Assembly: GCA_011375045.1 (NCBI GenBank)
Contig: DRNB01000178.1
Span: forward strand, 1-7,467
Length of the DNA stretch: 7,467 bases
Reading direction: 5' to 3'
From: Aquifex aeolicus
Lineage (GTDB): Bacteria > Aquificota > Aquificia > Aquificales > Aquificaceae
Both the position numbers and the translations under genes were made by a program. The notes beneath the pieces were generated by a model. The model was not told the origin of the DNA, searched no databases, and saw only the letters and a list, made by a program, of their open reading frames with translations. Numbering within the stretch: position 1 is the first letter of the stretch; every line of letters starts with the position of its first letter. Positions 1 to 7,329 of the stretch are shown here, piece by piece.

Positions 1-1
1 A

Positions 2-1849
2 GAGAAGCTTCTGAGGGAGTACGAGGAAGCCTCCGAACTTTACAGGAAAACCAGGAGGGAAAGTCTCGGACACGTCATCGTCTTCAAGAGGGAGGACCTC
101 GAGAGGATGCAGGCTTACAGGCTCGGGGATCTCCTTAAGTCCCTGAGGTACTTCACCCTCCTCAACAACAGGTTCGGCGTGCTGTCGCTCTTCGAGTTCG
201 GCGCCTACTCGGTTATACCGAAATACTACAGACTTTACATAAACGATCACGAGGTTTCCTCCCTCCACACAGGCTCTCCCTTCCTTGTGTGGGAAAACTT
301 CCCCCTCGATCTGATCGAGCACGTGGAGATATACCAGGCACCGGGCGCCATAGAGCTGGGGAACGAACCAGCCATCGTGATAATCAAGATCTACACCAAG
401 GATCCCCGCAGGGAGAACGTCAGCAGAATCCGGAGCACCGCAAGCTCCAGAAAAGGTTACGATCTGGTTTTTTACAGAGCTGAGGAGCTGGATCCTGAGA
501 CCTCCTACGTTTTCCTGCTGTCCACCGGAAGCGACAACAGGAAGGATTACACCCTGGGGGGCGAAACCCTCTCCAGAGACGCTTACTACAGGTACGCCTT
601 TGCAGGACTTTACTTCTCCAACGTCAAGTTAGAGCTGGGTTACGGATCCGTAAACAGAACCCCCTTCCTGGGGTTCGCCACCGACAACGTGGCTGAGGAA
701 GGTTACACGAAAGCTGAGGATCTTTACTTCGTCCTGACCGCCTACCCTTTAGAGGACAGATCCCTCAAGTTCGTGTTCTCCCTCGACAACCACCGGAGGA
801 AGCACTACGAAAGTAGCTCCTCGGGGCTATTCATTCCCATCTTCATGGATCCCCTCAACCCCCTGAACAATCCCAGGGATTTTTACGAAAACGCTTTCTT
901 CAACAAGATAGACATATACCTCTCCAAAACCTTCAGCAGGCGCAGGAACAAACTGCTGACCGCTGTCTCCTATAAGCTCTACAACGCTGACGTGGATTCC
1001 CGTTACTACACAACCCTCGGAGGCACCCGGGTCAACGTGGGGAGCACGGTCCCCTTCAACAGACAGGAGATATACTCCCTCATCCTGGAAGATCAGTTCT
1101 CCCTCGATCCCCGGAACCTGCTGATAGGGGGCGTGAAGCTCGATAAGTATTACAGAAACGGAGGCTTCAAGGACTTCGAGGAGTACATCCTGAGGGTGGG
1201 TTACATAACGACGCCCCGCAGGGGCGTTTACCTGAAGGGCTTTCTCTCCAGAAGCTACATCCCCCCCTACTTCTACGACATAGAAATATCCCGCAGGGAT
1301 TTGGACACCATAAAGATACCCCTCTCCGCAACCGCGGAGGCTATCTTCTCCTTCGGACAAACGAGGGTAAACGTGGGCGGAGGCTACGTAAGGGTAAAGC
1401 ACAGCATAGCTCCGGACAGCTCCGGTCTCCTCAGGAATCTGGACGAGATCCTCGAATACAAACCGGTTTACCTCGATGTGGAACACGATATCTCCGAGAA
1501 CCACAGGATCCAGCTCGGTTACAGCTTTTCTCTGGATCCGGAGGTCAGACTGTCCCCCACCGCCGGAGGGTATCTGAGGCTCCTTTCCTCCTTCCGCAGG
1601 ATCCACACCTTCACGGAACTCGTTTACAGAAGAGGCTTCGAGTACAGGGGAAGGAGAATAGAGGACGGCTACGATCTGAGCGCCGGCGTTTCCTACAGCG
1701 TTACGGAAGACCTTTCGGTGAGGATCAAGGGGGAGAACCTCCTCAACAGGGCGATCAGGGTTCCCTACCTCGCGCTCCAGACCGGCAACGTTGACGCCTA
1801 TCCTGTGCGGGAGAGAACCTTTTACCTGAGCGTGGACTGGGTGTTCTGA
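2..1849 (+). CDS. TonB-dependent-receptor-like outer-membrane barrel protein, 5' partial
   Basis: The frame is open from the window edge and the first Met (position 107) falls inside the plug domain, so the true start lies upstream; 615 residues are visible. Residues 1-20 form a charged, coil-like linker. A plug domain follows at about 21-135, beginning with 'GHVIVFKREDLERM' and ending with 'AIVIIKIYTKDP', the counterpart of the usual 'GVINIITKKP' plug strand. The rest is a run of alternating polar/aromatic beta strands with no cysteine. It ends in 'LSVRIKGENLLNR' and a final strand closing on Phe, the classic C-terminal signature of outer-membrane barrels. Family knowledge: such proteins import siderophores, cobalamin, metals or glycans using TonB, or act as signal-transducing receptors. 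No substrate can be read here. The stop overlaps the next start (TGATG), and the two downstream genes suggest a sensory role (inference). No TonB box is visible because the N-terminus is missing. Confidence 0.85.
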   Translation, partial: EKLLREYEEASELYRKTRRESLGHVIVFKREDLERMQAYRLGDLLKSLRYFTLLNNRFGVLSLFEFGAYSVIPKYYRLYINDHEVSSLHTGSPFLVWENFPLDLIEHVEIYQAPGAIELGNEPAIVIIKIYTKDPRRENVSRIRSTASSRKGYDLVFYRAEELDPETSYVFLLSTGSDNRKDYTLGGETLSRDAYYRYAFAGLYFSNVKLELGYGSVNRTPFLGFATDNVAEEGYTKAEDLYFVLTAYPLEDRSLKFVFSLDNHRRKHYESSSSGLFIPIFMDPLNPLNNPRDFYENAFFNKIDIYLSKTFSRRRNKLLTAVSYKLYNADVDSRYYTTLGGTRVNVGSTVPFNRQEIYSLILEDQFSLDPRNLLIGGVKLDKYYRNGGFKDFEEYILRVGYITTPRRGVYLKGFLSRSYIPPYFYDIEISRRDLDTIKIPLSATAEAIFSFGQTRVNVGGGYVRVKHSIAPDSSGLLRNLDEILEYKPVYLDVEHDISENHRIQLGYSFSLDPEVRLSPTAGGYLRLLSSFRRIHTFTELVYRRGFEYRGRRIEDGYDLSAGVSYSVTEDLSVRIKGENLLNRAIRVPYLALQTGNVDAYPVRERTFYLSVDWVF

Positions 1850-2346
1850 TGAGGTATCTGATCCTCCTTTTGCTGGGCTTCACCTTAGGGTTCGGGGAGG
1901 TGATAACCAGAAGCTTCTCCGACGAGAGGGAGCTCGAGGTCAGAATCCTTGAAAAGATCTTCTCCGACATAACGAAGAAAAAGGAGGTCAGGGTCGTTAT
2001 CCTTGGAAGCAGGCGTGATTACTTTTCCAAGAACATCAGCACCTATTCAAAACGGCTGAAGGAGTCCAGAAGCTGCAGGAAGGCGGACATAGTTTTCCTC
2101 GCGGGTGTTTACAGGGGAAAGCTACCAAAGGGTTGCGGTGGAAAGATACTCTTTTCCTCCCGCAGGAAGGACATCTTCCTCAGGGAGGACTGCGTGGGAG
2201 CTTTTTTCTGGAAGAAGGGAAGACCCAACATCCTCTTCATAAGGGAAAGACTCAGAAAAAAGAAGATAAAGCTGCCACCGGAGTACAACCGCTTTATAGA
2301 ATCCCTTGGTAGCAGGCACCCTAAACCCGGAGGGAAAGGAGCATGA
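1849..2346 (+). CDS. Small secreted protein, possible YfiR-like (DUF4154) periplasmic modulator
   Basis: This is a 165-residue protein with a likely Sec signal peptide at 1-16 (MR, a Leu-rich core, then Gly-Phe-Gly), giving a mature periplasmic protein of about 149 residues. I do not recognise it with certainty. Its layout fits a compact YfiR/DUF4154 fold: an N-terminal helix, a 'VRVVILGS' strand (47-54), 'SCRKADIVFL' (75-84) resembling the Cys/VLFVS strand, 'KILFSSRR' (99-106), then a Gly-x-Phe-Phe-Trp hairpin and 'ILFIRERL' followed by a helix to the end. That last part resembles the YfiR tail 'GMINFVLE..RVRFEINL..A'. Cysteines are at 76, 96 and 115; P. aeruginosa YfiR is known to be controlled through disulfides. 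The ATG overlaps the barrel gene's stop and has no clear Shine-Dalgarno, so translation is probably coupled. It precedes a membrane GGDEF-EAL gene, which is the partner expected for YfiR. The gene is real (0.85); the YfiR assignment is moderate (about 0.5). Confidence 0.75.
   Translation: MRYLILLLLGFTLGFGEVITRSFSDERELEVRILEKIFSDITKKKEVRVVILGSRRDYFSKNISTYSKRLKESRSCRKADIVFLAGVYRGKLPKGCGGKILFSSRRKDIFLREDCVGAFFWKKGRPNILFIRERLRKKKIKLPPEYNRFIESLGSRHPKPGGKGA
2329..2333 (+). promoter_or_regulatory. Strong Shine-Dalgarno for the GGDEF-EAL gene
   Basis: GGAGG lies nine bases before the ATG at 2343, inside the end of the upstream small gene. It fixes the start of the GGDEF-EAL protein. It contrasts with the absence of any clear Shine-Dalgarno before the small gene (1849), the antiporter (4250) and queA (5469). 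Confidence 0.7.
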
Positions 2347-4220
2347 AGCTCCAGACTCCCCGAATAGACGTTTTCTTCCTTCTCCTCCTTGTCCTTGTTA
2401 TATCCACCTCTGTACCCGTATACATAGGCTCCGTTAAGGTGGAAGAGCACGTTCAGCAAAGGATGATCTCCGATATGGTTTCGGTGGTGGGACACACCTT
2501 CAGCAACGTGGAGGCTCTGATCAGAGCAAAGGTGGGCAGCAGGGACATAGTAACAGCCTTTTACAACAACAGAAAGCTAAGGAGGAACGTCGAAGATATC
2601 CTTTCGCTTCTTGTTACTCCGGAGATAAAGTACGTTTACATCGTTTACAGGGACAAGGAGGGTAAGTTCAGATTCCTCGCAGATGGATCCAAGGAGGACA
2701 GAGCGGAGATAGGGGAGAAGCTCGACGTGCTCCACGAGGATAAGTGGCTGGAGGCTCTCAGGGAAAAGAAGACCGTTGTCATAATTCAGACGAACCTTCA
2801 CACCATAGGAGCCACCTATCTGAAGCCCATAGTTCAGGGGGATGAAGCACGCGCCCTTCTGGTTGCGGACATCTCCGTTCAGAAGATCAGAGAGGTCAGA
2901 AGCTCCCTGAACCTGATAAGACAGCTCTCCACCGGCTCGATAATAGCCTCCCTCTTCTTCCTTTACATGGCTCTGTATCAGTATCTGAAGAAGCGAAAGC
3001 TCCTGCGGGAGCTTTACACCGACAGGCTAACCGGACTCTTCAACCGGAACTACCTTTCGGAGACCGTTCCCAGTCTGGACATCTCCCGCTACTACCTGGC
3101 GCTGATGGATATAGACGACTTCAGGAAGGTTAACGCCACCTACGGGGAGGAGGCGGGGGACGCCGTTCTCAGGGAGCTGGCGGACTTTCTCAGGAGAAAC
3201 ATAAAGCGCGCCATACTGATAAGATACGCGGGCGAGGAGTTTATGGTTCTGGTTCCCAAGGAGATGTTCAGGAACAAAACGCAGGTTATAGAGTTTTTCG
3301 AAGACATCAAGGACAGGATAAAGAAGCACACAGTTCGCTACAGGGGCAACGAAATAAGAGTAAGGATCTCGGTAGGTCTCAATATCTCCACAGGGAGGGA
3401 GCGATCCCTCGAGGAAACCATAAAGAATGCGGACAGAGCCCTTTACAGGGCGAAGAGGGAAGGTAAGGACAGAGTCGAGGCTTACGACGAGAGCGTGGAG
3501 CAACTCAAGAGGAAGCTCTCCGTGGGAGAGGTAACGGAAGCCATAGACGGGGGAAGGATCCTGTGCCACTACCAGCCCGTTATTGACCTTCAGAGCGGCA
3601 GGGTCATCCACTACGAAGCCCTCGCCCGGATAAGGGGGGAAGAGGGAGAGATCTATACACCCGCCTTCTTTCTGGAAGATATAAAGGGAACGTTTATATA
3701 CACGAGGTTCGTCAGAGAGATCATAGCTCTGAACGTAAAGCTCCTTAGAGAAAGGGAGGATCTGAAGATAAGCATAAACTTAGCTCCGACTGACGTTACC
3801 GACGAGAGCGTCTTCGAAGCTCTTCTCGGCGTCGAAAAGGACATAAGGAAGAGGATGCTTCTGGAAATCACCGAGGTGGAGGGTATCCCCTCCTTCGAGG
3901 GGGTAAAGAGCGCCTTAGGGGAGCTGAGAAAGCTCGGCTACAGGATATGCATAGATGACTTCGGAGCGGGATACTCTAATCTGGTTAACCTAACCCAGAT
4001 GAGGATCGACTACCTGAAGATAGACGGAAGTATAATCAGGGACATTCACAGGAACAAAATGAGCAGACTCCTGACCGAGATGGTAACCCGTTTCTGTCGC
4101 GAGGTGGGTATAAAGGTGGTCGGAGAGTTTGTGGAGAACGAAAGGATAGCTGAGGAGCTTAGGAAGGTGGGCGTTCACTACGGCCAGGGCTACCACCTGG
4201 GTAAACCCGGACCCCTATGA
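2343..4220 (+). CDS. Inner-membrane sensor protein with GGDEF and EAL domains (c-di-GMP turnover)
   Basis: This is a 625-residue protein: TM1 about 9-29, a periplasmic region about 30-194 (size of a single Cache/PAS-like sensor), TM2 about 195-215, GGDEF about 220-382 and EAL about 398-622. In the GGDEF domain the signature reads A-G-E-E-F (296-300). The metal Asp256 ('MDIDDF'), Asn264 and Asp273 are present, so cyclase activity is possible despite the first-Gly change. The usual RxxD inhibitory site is absent (Asn287 and Ala290 at those positions). The EAL domain has every catalytic residue I can check: Glu425 of EAL, Asn479, Glu508, Asp538-Asp539 ('DDFGAGYS'), Lys559, Glu595, Gln615 and a GKP end. 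A working c-di-GMP phosphodiesterase is therefore likely. No HAMP domain is apparent between TM2 and GGDEF. The start overlaps the previous stop (ATGA) and has a GGAGG Shine-Dalgarno. The periplasmic region would be the contact point for the small secreted protein (inference). Confidence 0.93.
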   Translation: MKLQTPRIDVFFLLLLVLVISTSVPVYIGSVKVEEHVQQRMISDMVSVVGHTFSNVEALIRAKVGSRDIVTAFYNNRKLRRNVEDILSLLVTPEIKYVYIVYRDKEGKFRFLADGSKEDRAEIGEKLDVLHEDKWLEALREKKTVVIIQTNLHTIGATYLKPIVQGDEARALLVADISVQKIREVRSSLNLIRQLSTGSIIASLFFLYMALYQYLKKRKLLRELYTDRLTGLFNRNYLSETVPSLDISRYYLALMDIDDFRKVNATYGEEAGDAVLRELADFLRRNIKRAILIRYAGEEFMVLVPKEMFRNKTQVIEFFEDIKDRIKKHTVRYRGNEIRVRISVGLNISTGRERSLEETIKNADRALYRAKREGKDRVEAYDESVEQLKRKLSVGEVTEAIDGGRILCHYQPVIDLQSGRVIHYEALARIRGEEGEIYTPAFFLEDIKGTFIYTRFVREIIALNVKLLREREDLKISINLAPTDVTDESVFEALLGVEKDIRKRMLLEITEVEGIPSFEGVKSALGELRKLGYRICIDDFGAGYSNLVNLTQMRIDYLKIDGSIIRDIHRNKMSRLLTEMVTRFCREVGIKVVGEFVENERIAEELRKVGVHYGQGYHLGKPGPL

Positions 4221-4228
4221 TCCGTAAA

Positions 4229-4237
4229 TGTTAAAAT
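4229..4237 (+). promoter_or_regulatory. Extended -10-like promoter for the antiporter gene
   Basis: TG-T-TAAAAT sits in the 29-base gap after the GGDEF-EAL stop. The hexamer (4232-4237) matches TATAAT at five of six positions and is preceded by the extended TGN. No -35 is recognisable at the usual spacing, which extended -10 promoters tolerate. Transcription would start near 4244, giving a leader of only about six bases. This is a single-site sequence match, hence the modest confidence. Confidence 0.4.
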
Positions 4238-4249
4238 AGGCGTCGGAAA

Positions 4250-5479
4250 ATGGCAGCGGCACCCGGAGTTGAAAATAGCGTAAGCGTTGATATACATACA
4301 CTTTTTCTTCACATAGCCATCATACTCATATCCGGCAGGATGTTTGGCACCCTCTTCAAGAGGATGGGTATCCCTGCCGTTCTCGGAGAAGTTTTCGCCG
4401 GTGTTATTCTGGGACAGAGCCTCCTTGGCTGGATTCCCCTCAGCGAAGCGGTAAAGGTTCTGGCGGAGCTGGGGGTTATTCTCCTACTGTTCGAGGTCGG
4501 TCTCGAAGCGGACCTTCACATGCTCGTCAGAGTGGGAATCTGGTCTATTCTGGTGGCGTTTGTAGGGGCGGTAGTTCCCTTCGGCGGTGGTTTTGTGATC
4601 TCCTACTATCTGCTCGATATGCCCCTGATAAGCTCCCTCTTTATAGGAGGAGCGCTAACGGCAACGAGCATAGGAATAACTGTAAGGGTTCTCACCGATC
4701 TTGGAAAGCACAAAACCCGGTTCGCTCAGATAGTTCTGGGCGCGGCGGTTCTGGACGACATTCTAGGGGTGGTTATCCTCGCCGCCCTCTACGAGTTCTC
4801 AAAAACCAAGGAGGTCAATCTGGAGGCTACAACAAACCTCATGATTCATATAGGGATGTTCTTTGTTATCGCACCCTTCGTCGCCCGCTTCGCCGCCAAA
4901 CTGCTGTCCTGGATAGTTGAAAAGCTGAACGAACCGGAGGTAATCCCGGCGTCCATACTGGCTCTTATTCTGGGGGTGGGTTACGCAGCCTACAGCGTGG
5001 GCTCTCCCGAGATACTGGGCGCCTTCACCGCAGGTCTGGCTCTCTCCAGACGTTTTGCTGTTCCCTTTGCAGCCTTCCTTCGGCTAAACGAGAAGATCGT
5101 TCACAGGGTAGAGGAGGGTATTACACCCCTCACCAACATAATGGCACCTATATTTTTTGTCTCCGTGGGTCTTGCCCTCAACCTGAAGGCAATCGATTTC
5201 TCCTCAAAGGAGTTCTGGATCTTTTCCCTCTCGCTCATAGCGATCGCCATCTTTGGAAAGGTCATAGCGGGTTTCGTGGCGCCGGGCAACTTCAGGGAGA
5301 AGCTCAACATTGGCCTTTCGATGATGCCCCGGGGCGAGGTGGGGCTCATCTTCGCAGAGTTCGGCAGGAGTTTTAAAGCCATAGACAGTGTAGGCTACGC
5401 GGTTGTGGTCTTCGTGGTTGCAGTTACCACCCTTCTGGCACCTATTCTCCTTAAATTAAATGTTCGGGATGAAGGTTGA
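4250..5479 (+). CDS. CPA2-family Na+/H+ antiporter (NapA-like)
   Basis: This is a 409-residue, very hydrophobic inner-membrane protein with roughly 12-13 transmembrane segments. Family marks in order are 'IPAVLGEVFAGVILG' (41-55), 'LLLFEVGLE' (78-86), 'TATSIGITVRVL' (137-148), the ion-binding pair Asp169-Asp170 in 'AAVLDDILGVVIL', 'FFVSVGL' (302-308) and 'MMPRGEVGLI' (358-367). An Asp-Asp pair is typical of electrogenic Na+/H+ exchangers such as NapA. KefB/KefC-type K+ efflux proteins differ here and also carry a C-terminal RCK/TrkA-N domain, which is absent: the protein ends soon after the last membrane segment. The likely role is Na+ export and pH homeostasis. The ATG has no good Shine-Dalgarno and lies about twelve bases after a -10-like box, suggesting a very short leader. 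A later start is possible because residues 1-14 are not conserved-looking. The 3' end overlaps queA by 11 bases. Confidence 0.9.
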   Translation: MAAAPGVENSVSVDIHTLFLHIAIILISGRMFGTLFKRMGIPAVLGEVFAGVILGQSLLGWIPLSEAVKVLAELGVILLLFEVGLEADLHMLVRVGIWSILVAFVGAVVPFGGGFVISYYLLDMPLISSLFIGGALTATSIGITVRVLTDLGKHKTRFAQIVLGAAVLDDILGVVILAALYEFSKTKEVNLEATTNLMIHIGMFFVIAPFVARFAAKLLSWIVEKLNEPEVIPASILALILGVGYAAYSVGSPEILGAFTAGLALSRRFAVPFAAFLRLNEKIVHRVEEGITPLTNIMAPIFFVSVGLALNLKAIDFSSKEFWIFSLSLIAIAIFGKVIAGFVAPGNFREKLNIGLSMMPRGEVGLIFAEFGRSFKAIDSVGYAVVVFVVAVTTLLAPILLKLNVRDEG

Positions 5480-6473
5480 GGACTTCGATTACCCCCTGCC
5501 GGAGGATCTGATAGCCAGATATCCTGCGGTTCCGAGGCACAGCGCCCGGCTCATGGTGGTGCGCAGAGAGAGCGGGGAGATAGAGCACGCCACCTTCTGG
5601 GAGCTTCCCCGCTACCTCGAGAAAGGAGATCTTCTGGTGTTCAACGATACGAAGGTTATCCCCGCCAGACTTTACGGAAGGAAACCCACGGGTGGGAAGG
5701 TGGAGGTGGTTCTGACCGACTACATAAAGAGGGATCTCTGGAGGGCTCTTGTGGGGGGAAAGAACATAAGGGCTGGTCTGAAGATCCGCGTGGGGGAGGA
5801 TTTCGAGGTGGAGGTTCTCGAACACCTGGGAGAGGGGAGGTTCCTGGTCAGACTCCACGGAGAGGATCCTCTTGCCCTCATAGATCGATACGGGCACATT
5901 CCCATACCCCCTTACCTGAAGCGGGGGGAGGAGGAGATAGACAGAAAATACTATCAGACTGTTTTTGCCCGTGAGGAGGGGGCGGTTGCGGCACCCACCG
6001 CAGGTCTTCACTTCTCTCCGGAGCTTCTTTCAGAGCTCGAAGGGAAGGGTGTGGAGAAGGCTTTCCTTACCCTTCACGTTTCCTACGGAACCTTCAAACC
6101 TATGAAGAGCGAACGTGTGGAAGACCATACGGTAGAGCCTGAATACGTCAGGGTTCCTCCCGAGACAGTCCGCGCGGTTCTCAGAGCGAAGGAAAGGGGC
6201 AAAAGGGTAATCGCGGTGGGCACAACGGTTGTCAGAGCTCTTGAGACCAGACCCTTCAAGGCTTTCGAGGGATGGACGGATCTCTACATATACCCGGGTT
6301 TTGTGTTCAGGGTGGTGGACGCCATGATCACCAACTTTCACCTGCCCAGATCCTCGCTGCTGGTTATGGTCTGCGCTTTCGGGGGCAGGGAGCTTATACT
6401 GAAAGCTTACAAAGAGGCGGTCAGGAGAAGGTACAGGTTTTACAGTTACGGCGACGGTATGCTCATACTGTAG
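5469..6473 (+). CDS. queA: S-adenosylmethionine:tRNA ribosyltransferase-isomerase (queuosine pathway)
   Basis: This cytoplasmic enzyme transfers and isomerises the ribosyl group of SAM onto 7-aminomethyl-7-deazaguanine at tRNA position 34, forming epoxyqueuosine in tRNA-Asp, -Asn, -His and -Tyr. At 334 residues it has normal family length. Landmarks are 'MKVEDFDYPLPEDLIA' at the N-terminus, 'LLVFNDTKVIPARLYG' (55-70), 'GAVAAPTAGLHF' (171-182), 'HVSYGTFKP' (203-211), 'AVGTTVVRALE' (249-259), 'ITNFHLPRSSLL' (287-298) and 'YRFYSYGDGMLIL' at the end. I chose the ATG at 5469 because family members start at MKV-x-DFDY; an in-frame ATG at 5460 would add three residues. Neither has a Shine-Dalgarno, so coupling to the overlapping antiporter gene is likely. 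The segment at 219-226 reads 'DHTVEPEY' where most homologues have H-x-M-H-x-E, an unusual change. The stop is one base from that of the convergent yicC gene. Confidence 0.96.
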   Translation: MKVEDFDYPLPEDLIARYPAVPRHSARLMVVRRESGEIEHATFWELPRYLEKGDLLVFNDTKVIPARLYGRKPTGGKVEVVLTDYIKRDLWRALVGGKNIRAGLKIRVGEDFEVEVLEHLGEGRFLVRLHGEDPLALIDRYGHIPIPPYLKRGEEEIDRKYYQTVFAREEGAVAAPTAGLHFSPELLSELEGKGVEKAFLTLHVSYGTFKPMKSERVEDHTVEPEYVRVPPETVRAVLRAKERGKRVIAVGTTVVRALETRPFKAFEGWTDLYIYPGFVFRVVDAMITNFHLPRSSLLVMVCAFGGRELILKAYKEAVRRRYRFYSYGDGMLIL

Positions 6474-6474
6474 C

Positions 6475-7326
6475 TCACTCCACGTTGGCAGCCTGCTGCT
6501 TTATCCTGTCTATCTCCGCCTTTATCTCCACTACGTACTGGGACAGTTCAGGAATTTTGTTCCCGAGGGTGTTTATCTCCCTGTGCATCTCCTGAGCGAG
6601 GAACTCCAGCTTTTTACCTACGTCCCCTTCCTCCGTCAGGAGCTTTCTGAACCTGCTCAGATGGGTTCGGAGTCGGGTAACCTCTTCCTCCACATCCATC
6701 TTCTCCAGCAGAAAGGTTATCTCGTTCAGAACGAGGGGATGCTCCTCGGTGAGGTTAAGTCTCTTCGCTCTTTCTGCTACCTTTTCCCTGATCCTTTCAG
6801 TTATCCTGTCCTTCACCTCCACGATCCTCTGAAGTAGCTCCTCTATCCTGTCAGCTCTGCCTGCGAGATCCTCCTGGAGGGCGCGTCCCTCCCTCTGACG
6901 GCTTGTAAGGAGCTCCTCTAAAGCCGTATCCACCGCCCGAAGGGCGGTCTTTTCGAGCTCCTCATCGATCTCCACTACCGCCTTTTCAGAATACTTCCAG
7001 CTGAGCTCGAAGATGGTATCGTCGCTTACGTTCAGAGAGAGAATTCTGCGGGAGAGGTCCCTGAGCATCTCGGCGTTCTTCACGAGCCTGTCAACGTCCA
7101 CCGGAGGGAGAACCTGCTTCGATTCTACATCCAGCACCACCTGAACGCTTCCCCTGCGGAGCTTTTCCCTTACCCTGTCCTTTATCTTGGGTTCCACGGG
7201 CATCATGAAGGAAGGCATCCTGACGTTCACATCGAGTCCTTTACCGTTGAGGGATCGCATCATAACGCTCACCTTCCATCCCTCGCTCTCCTCCACACCT
7301 CTGCCGAAGCCTGTCATGCTGTTCAT
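6475..7326 (-). CDS. yicC: YicC/YloC-family protein (DUF1732), probable endoribonuclease-type RNA factor
   Basis: This 283-residue cytoplasmic protein matches the family length (about 285-295). The start at 7326 gives 'MNSMTGFGRG', the family's hallmark N-terminus (M-x-x-SMTGFGR), followed by 'VMMRSLNGKGLDVNVRMP', the counterpart of 'RSLNHRYLD'. 'LRRGSVQVVLDVES' follows, then a long charged helical region, then the C-terminal DUF1732 block with 'EITFLLEKMDVEEEVTRLRTHL' and 'KKLEFLAQEMHREINTLGNK'. Family knowledge: E. coli YicC has been reported to bind or cleave RNA and to promote small-RNA decay; the role in thermophiles is untested. The frame is open upstream to 7455, but residues there (for example 'AGVGFEPTAGLNHPARDFES') are the antisense of tRNA-Ser and not protein. 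No Shine-Dalgarno precedes the start, and a -10-like box seven bases upstream suggests a leaderless message. The gene is convergent with queA. Confidence 0.93.
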   Translation of the reverse strand: MNSMTGFGRGVEESEGWKVSVMMRSLNGKGLDVNVRMPSFMMPVEPKIKDRVREKLRRGSVQVVLDVESKQVLPPVDVDRLVKNAEMLRDLSRRILSLNVSDDTIFELSWKYSEKAVVEIDEELEKTALRAVDTALEELLTSRQREGRALQEDLAGRADRIEELLQRIVEVKDRITERIREKVAERAKRLNLTEEHPLVLNEITFLLEKMDVEEEVTRLRTHLSRFRKLLTEEGDVGKKLEFLAQEMHREINTLGNKIPELSQYVVEIKAEIDRIKQQAANVE

Positions 7327-7329
7327 GCC

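Noticed and set aside
827..1606. Long open frame (259 codons) on the minus strand opposite the TonB-like barrel gene
   Set aside because: It lies wholly within a clear plug-and-barrel gene, its translation has no recognisable family or barrel/helix logic, and such antisense frames are expected in high-GC, stop-poor coding DNA.
3027..3611. Minus-strand frame (194 codons) opposite the GGDEF domain
   Set aside because: The opposite strand encodes intact catalytic motifs of a known family, and this frame has no Shine-Dalgarno or family signature.
5451..6011. Minus-strand frame (186 codons) opposite queA
   Set aside because: It is antisense to a fully canonical queA and crosses the antiporter/queA overlap without any independent evidence of coding.
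6454..6500. Short inverted repeats near the queA/yicC junction as an intrinsic terminator
   Set aside because: Stems are four to five pairs with tiny loops and no adjoining T tract, so they are too weak to call.
6272..6837. Plus-strand frames running from late queA into the yicC region
   Set aside because: They are alternate-frame reads of queA and antisense reads of yicC, both of which have strong family evidence.
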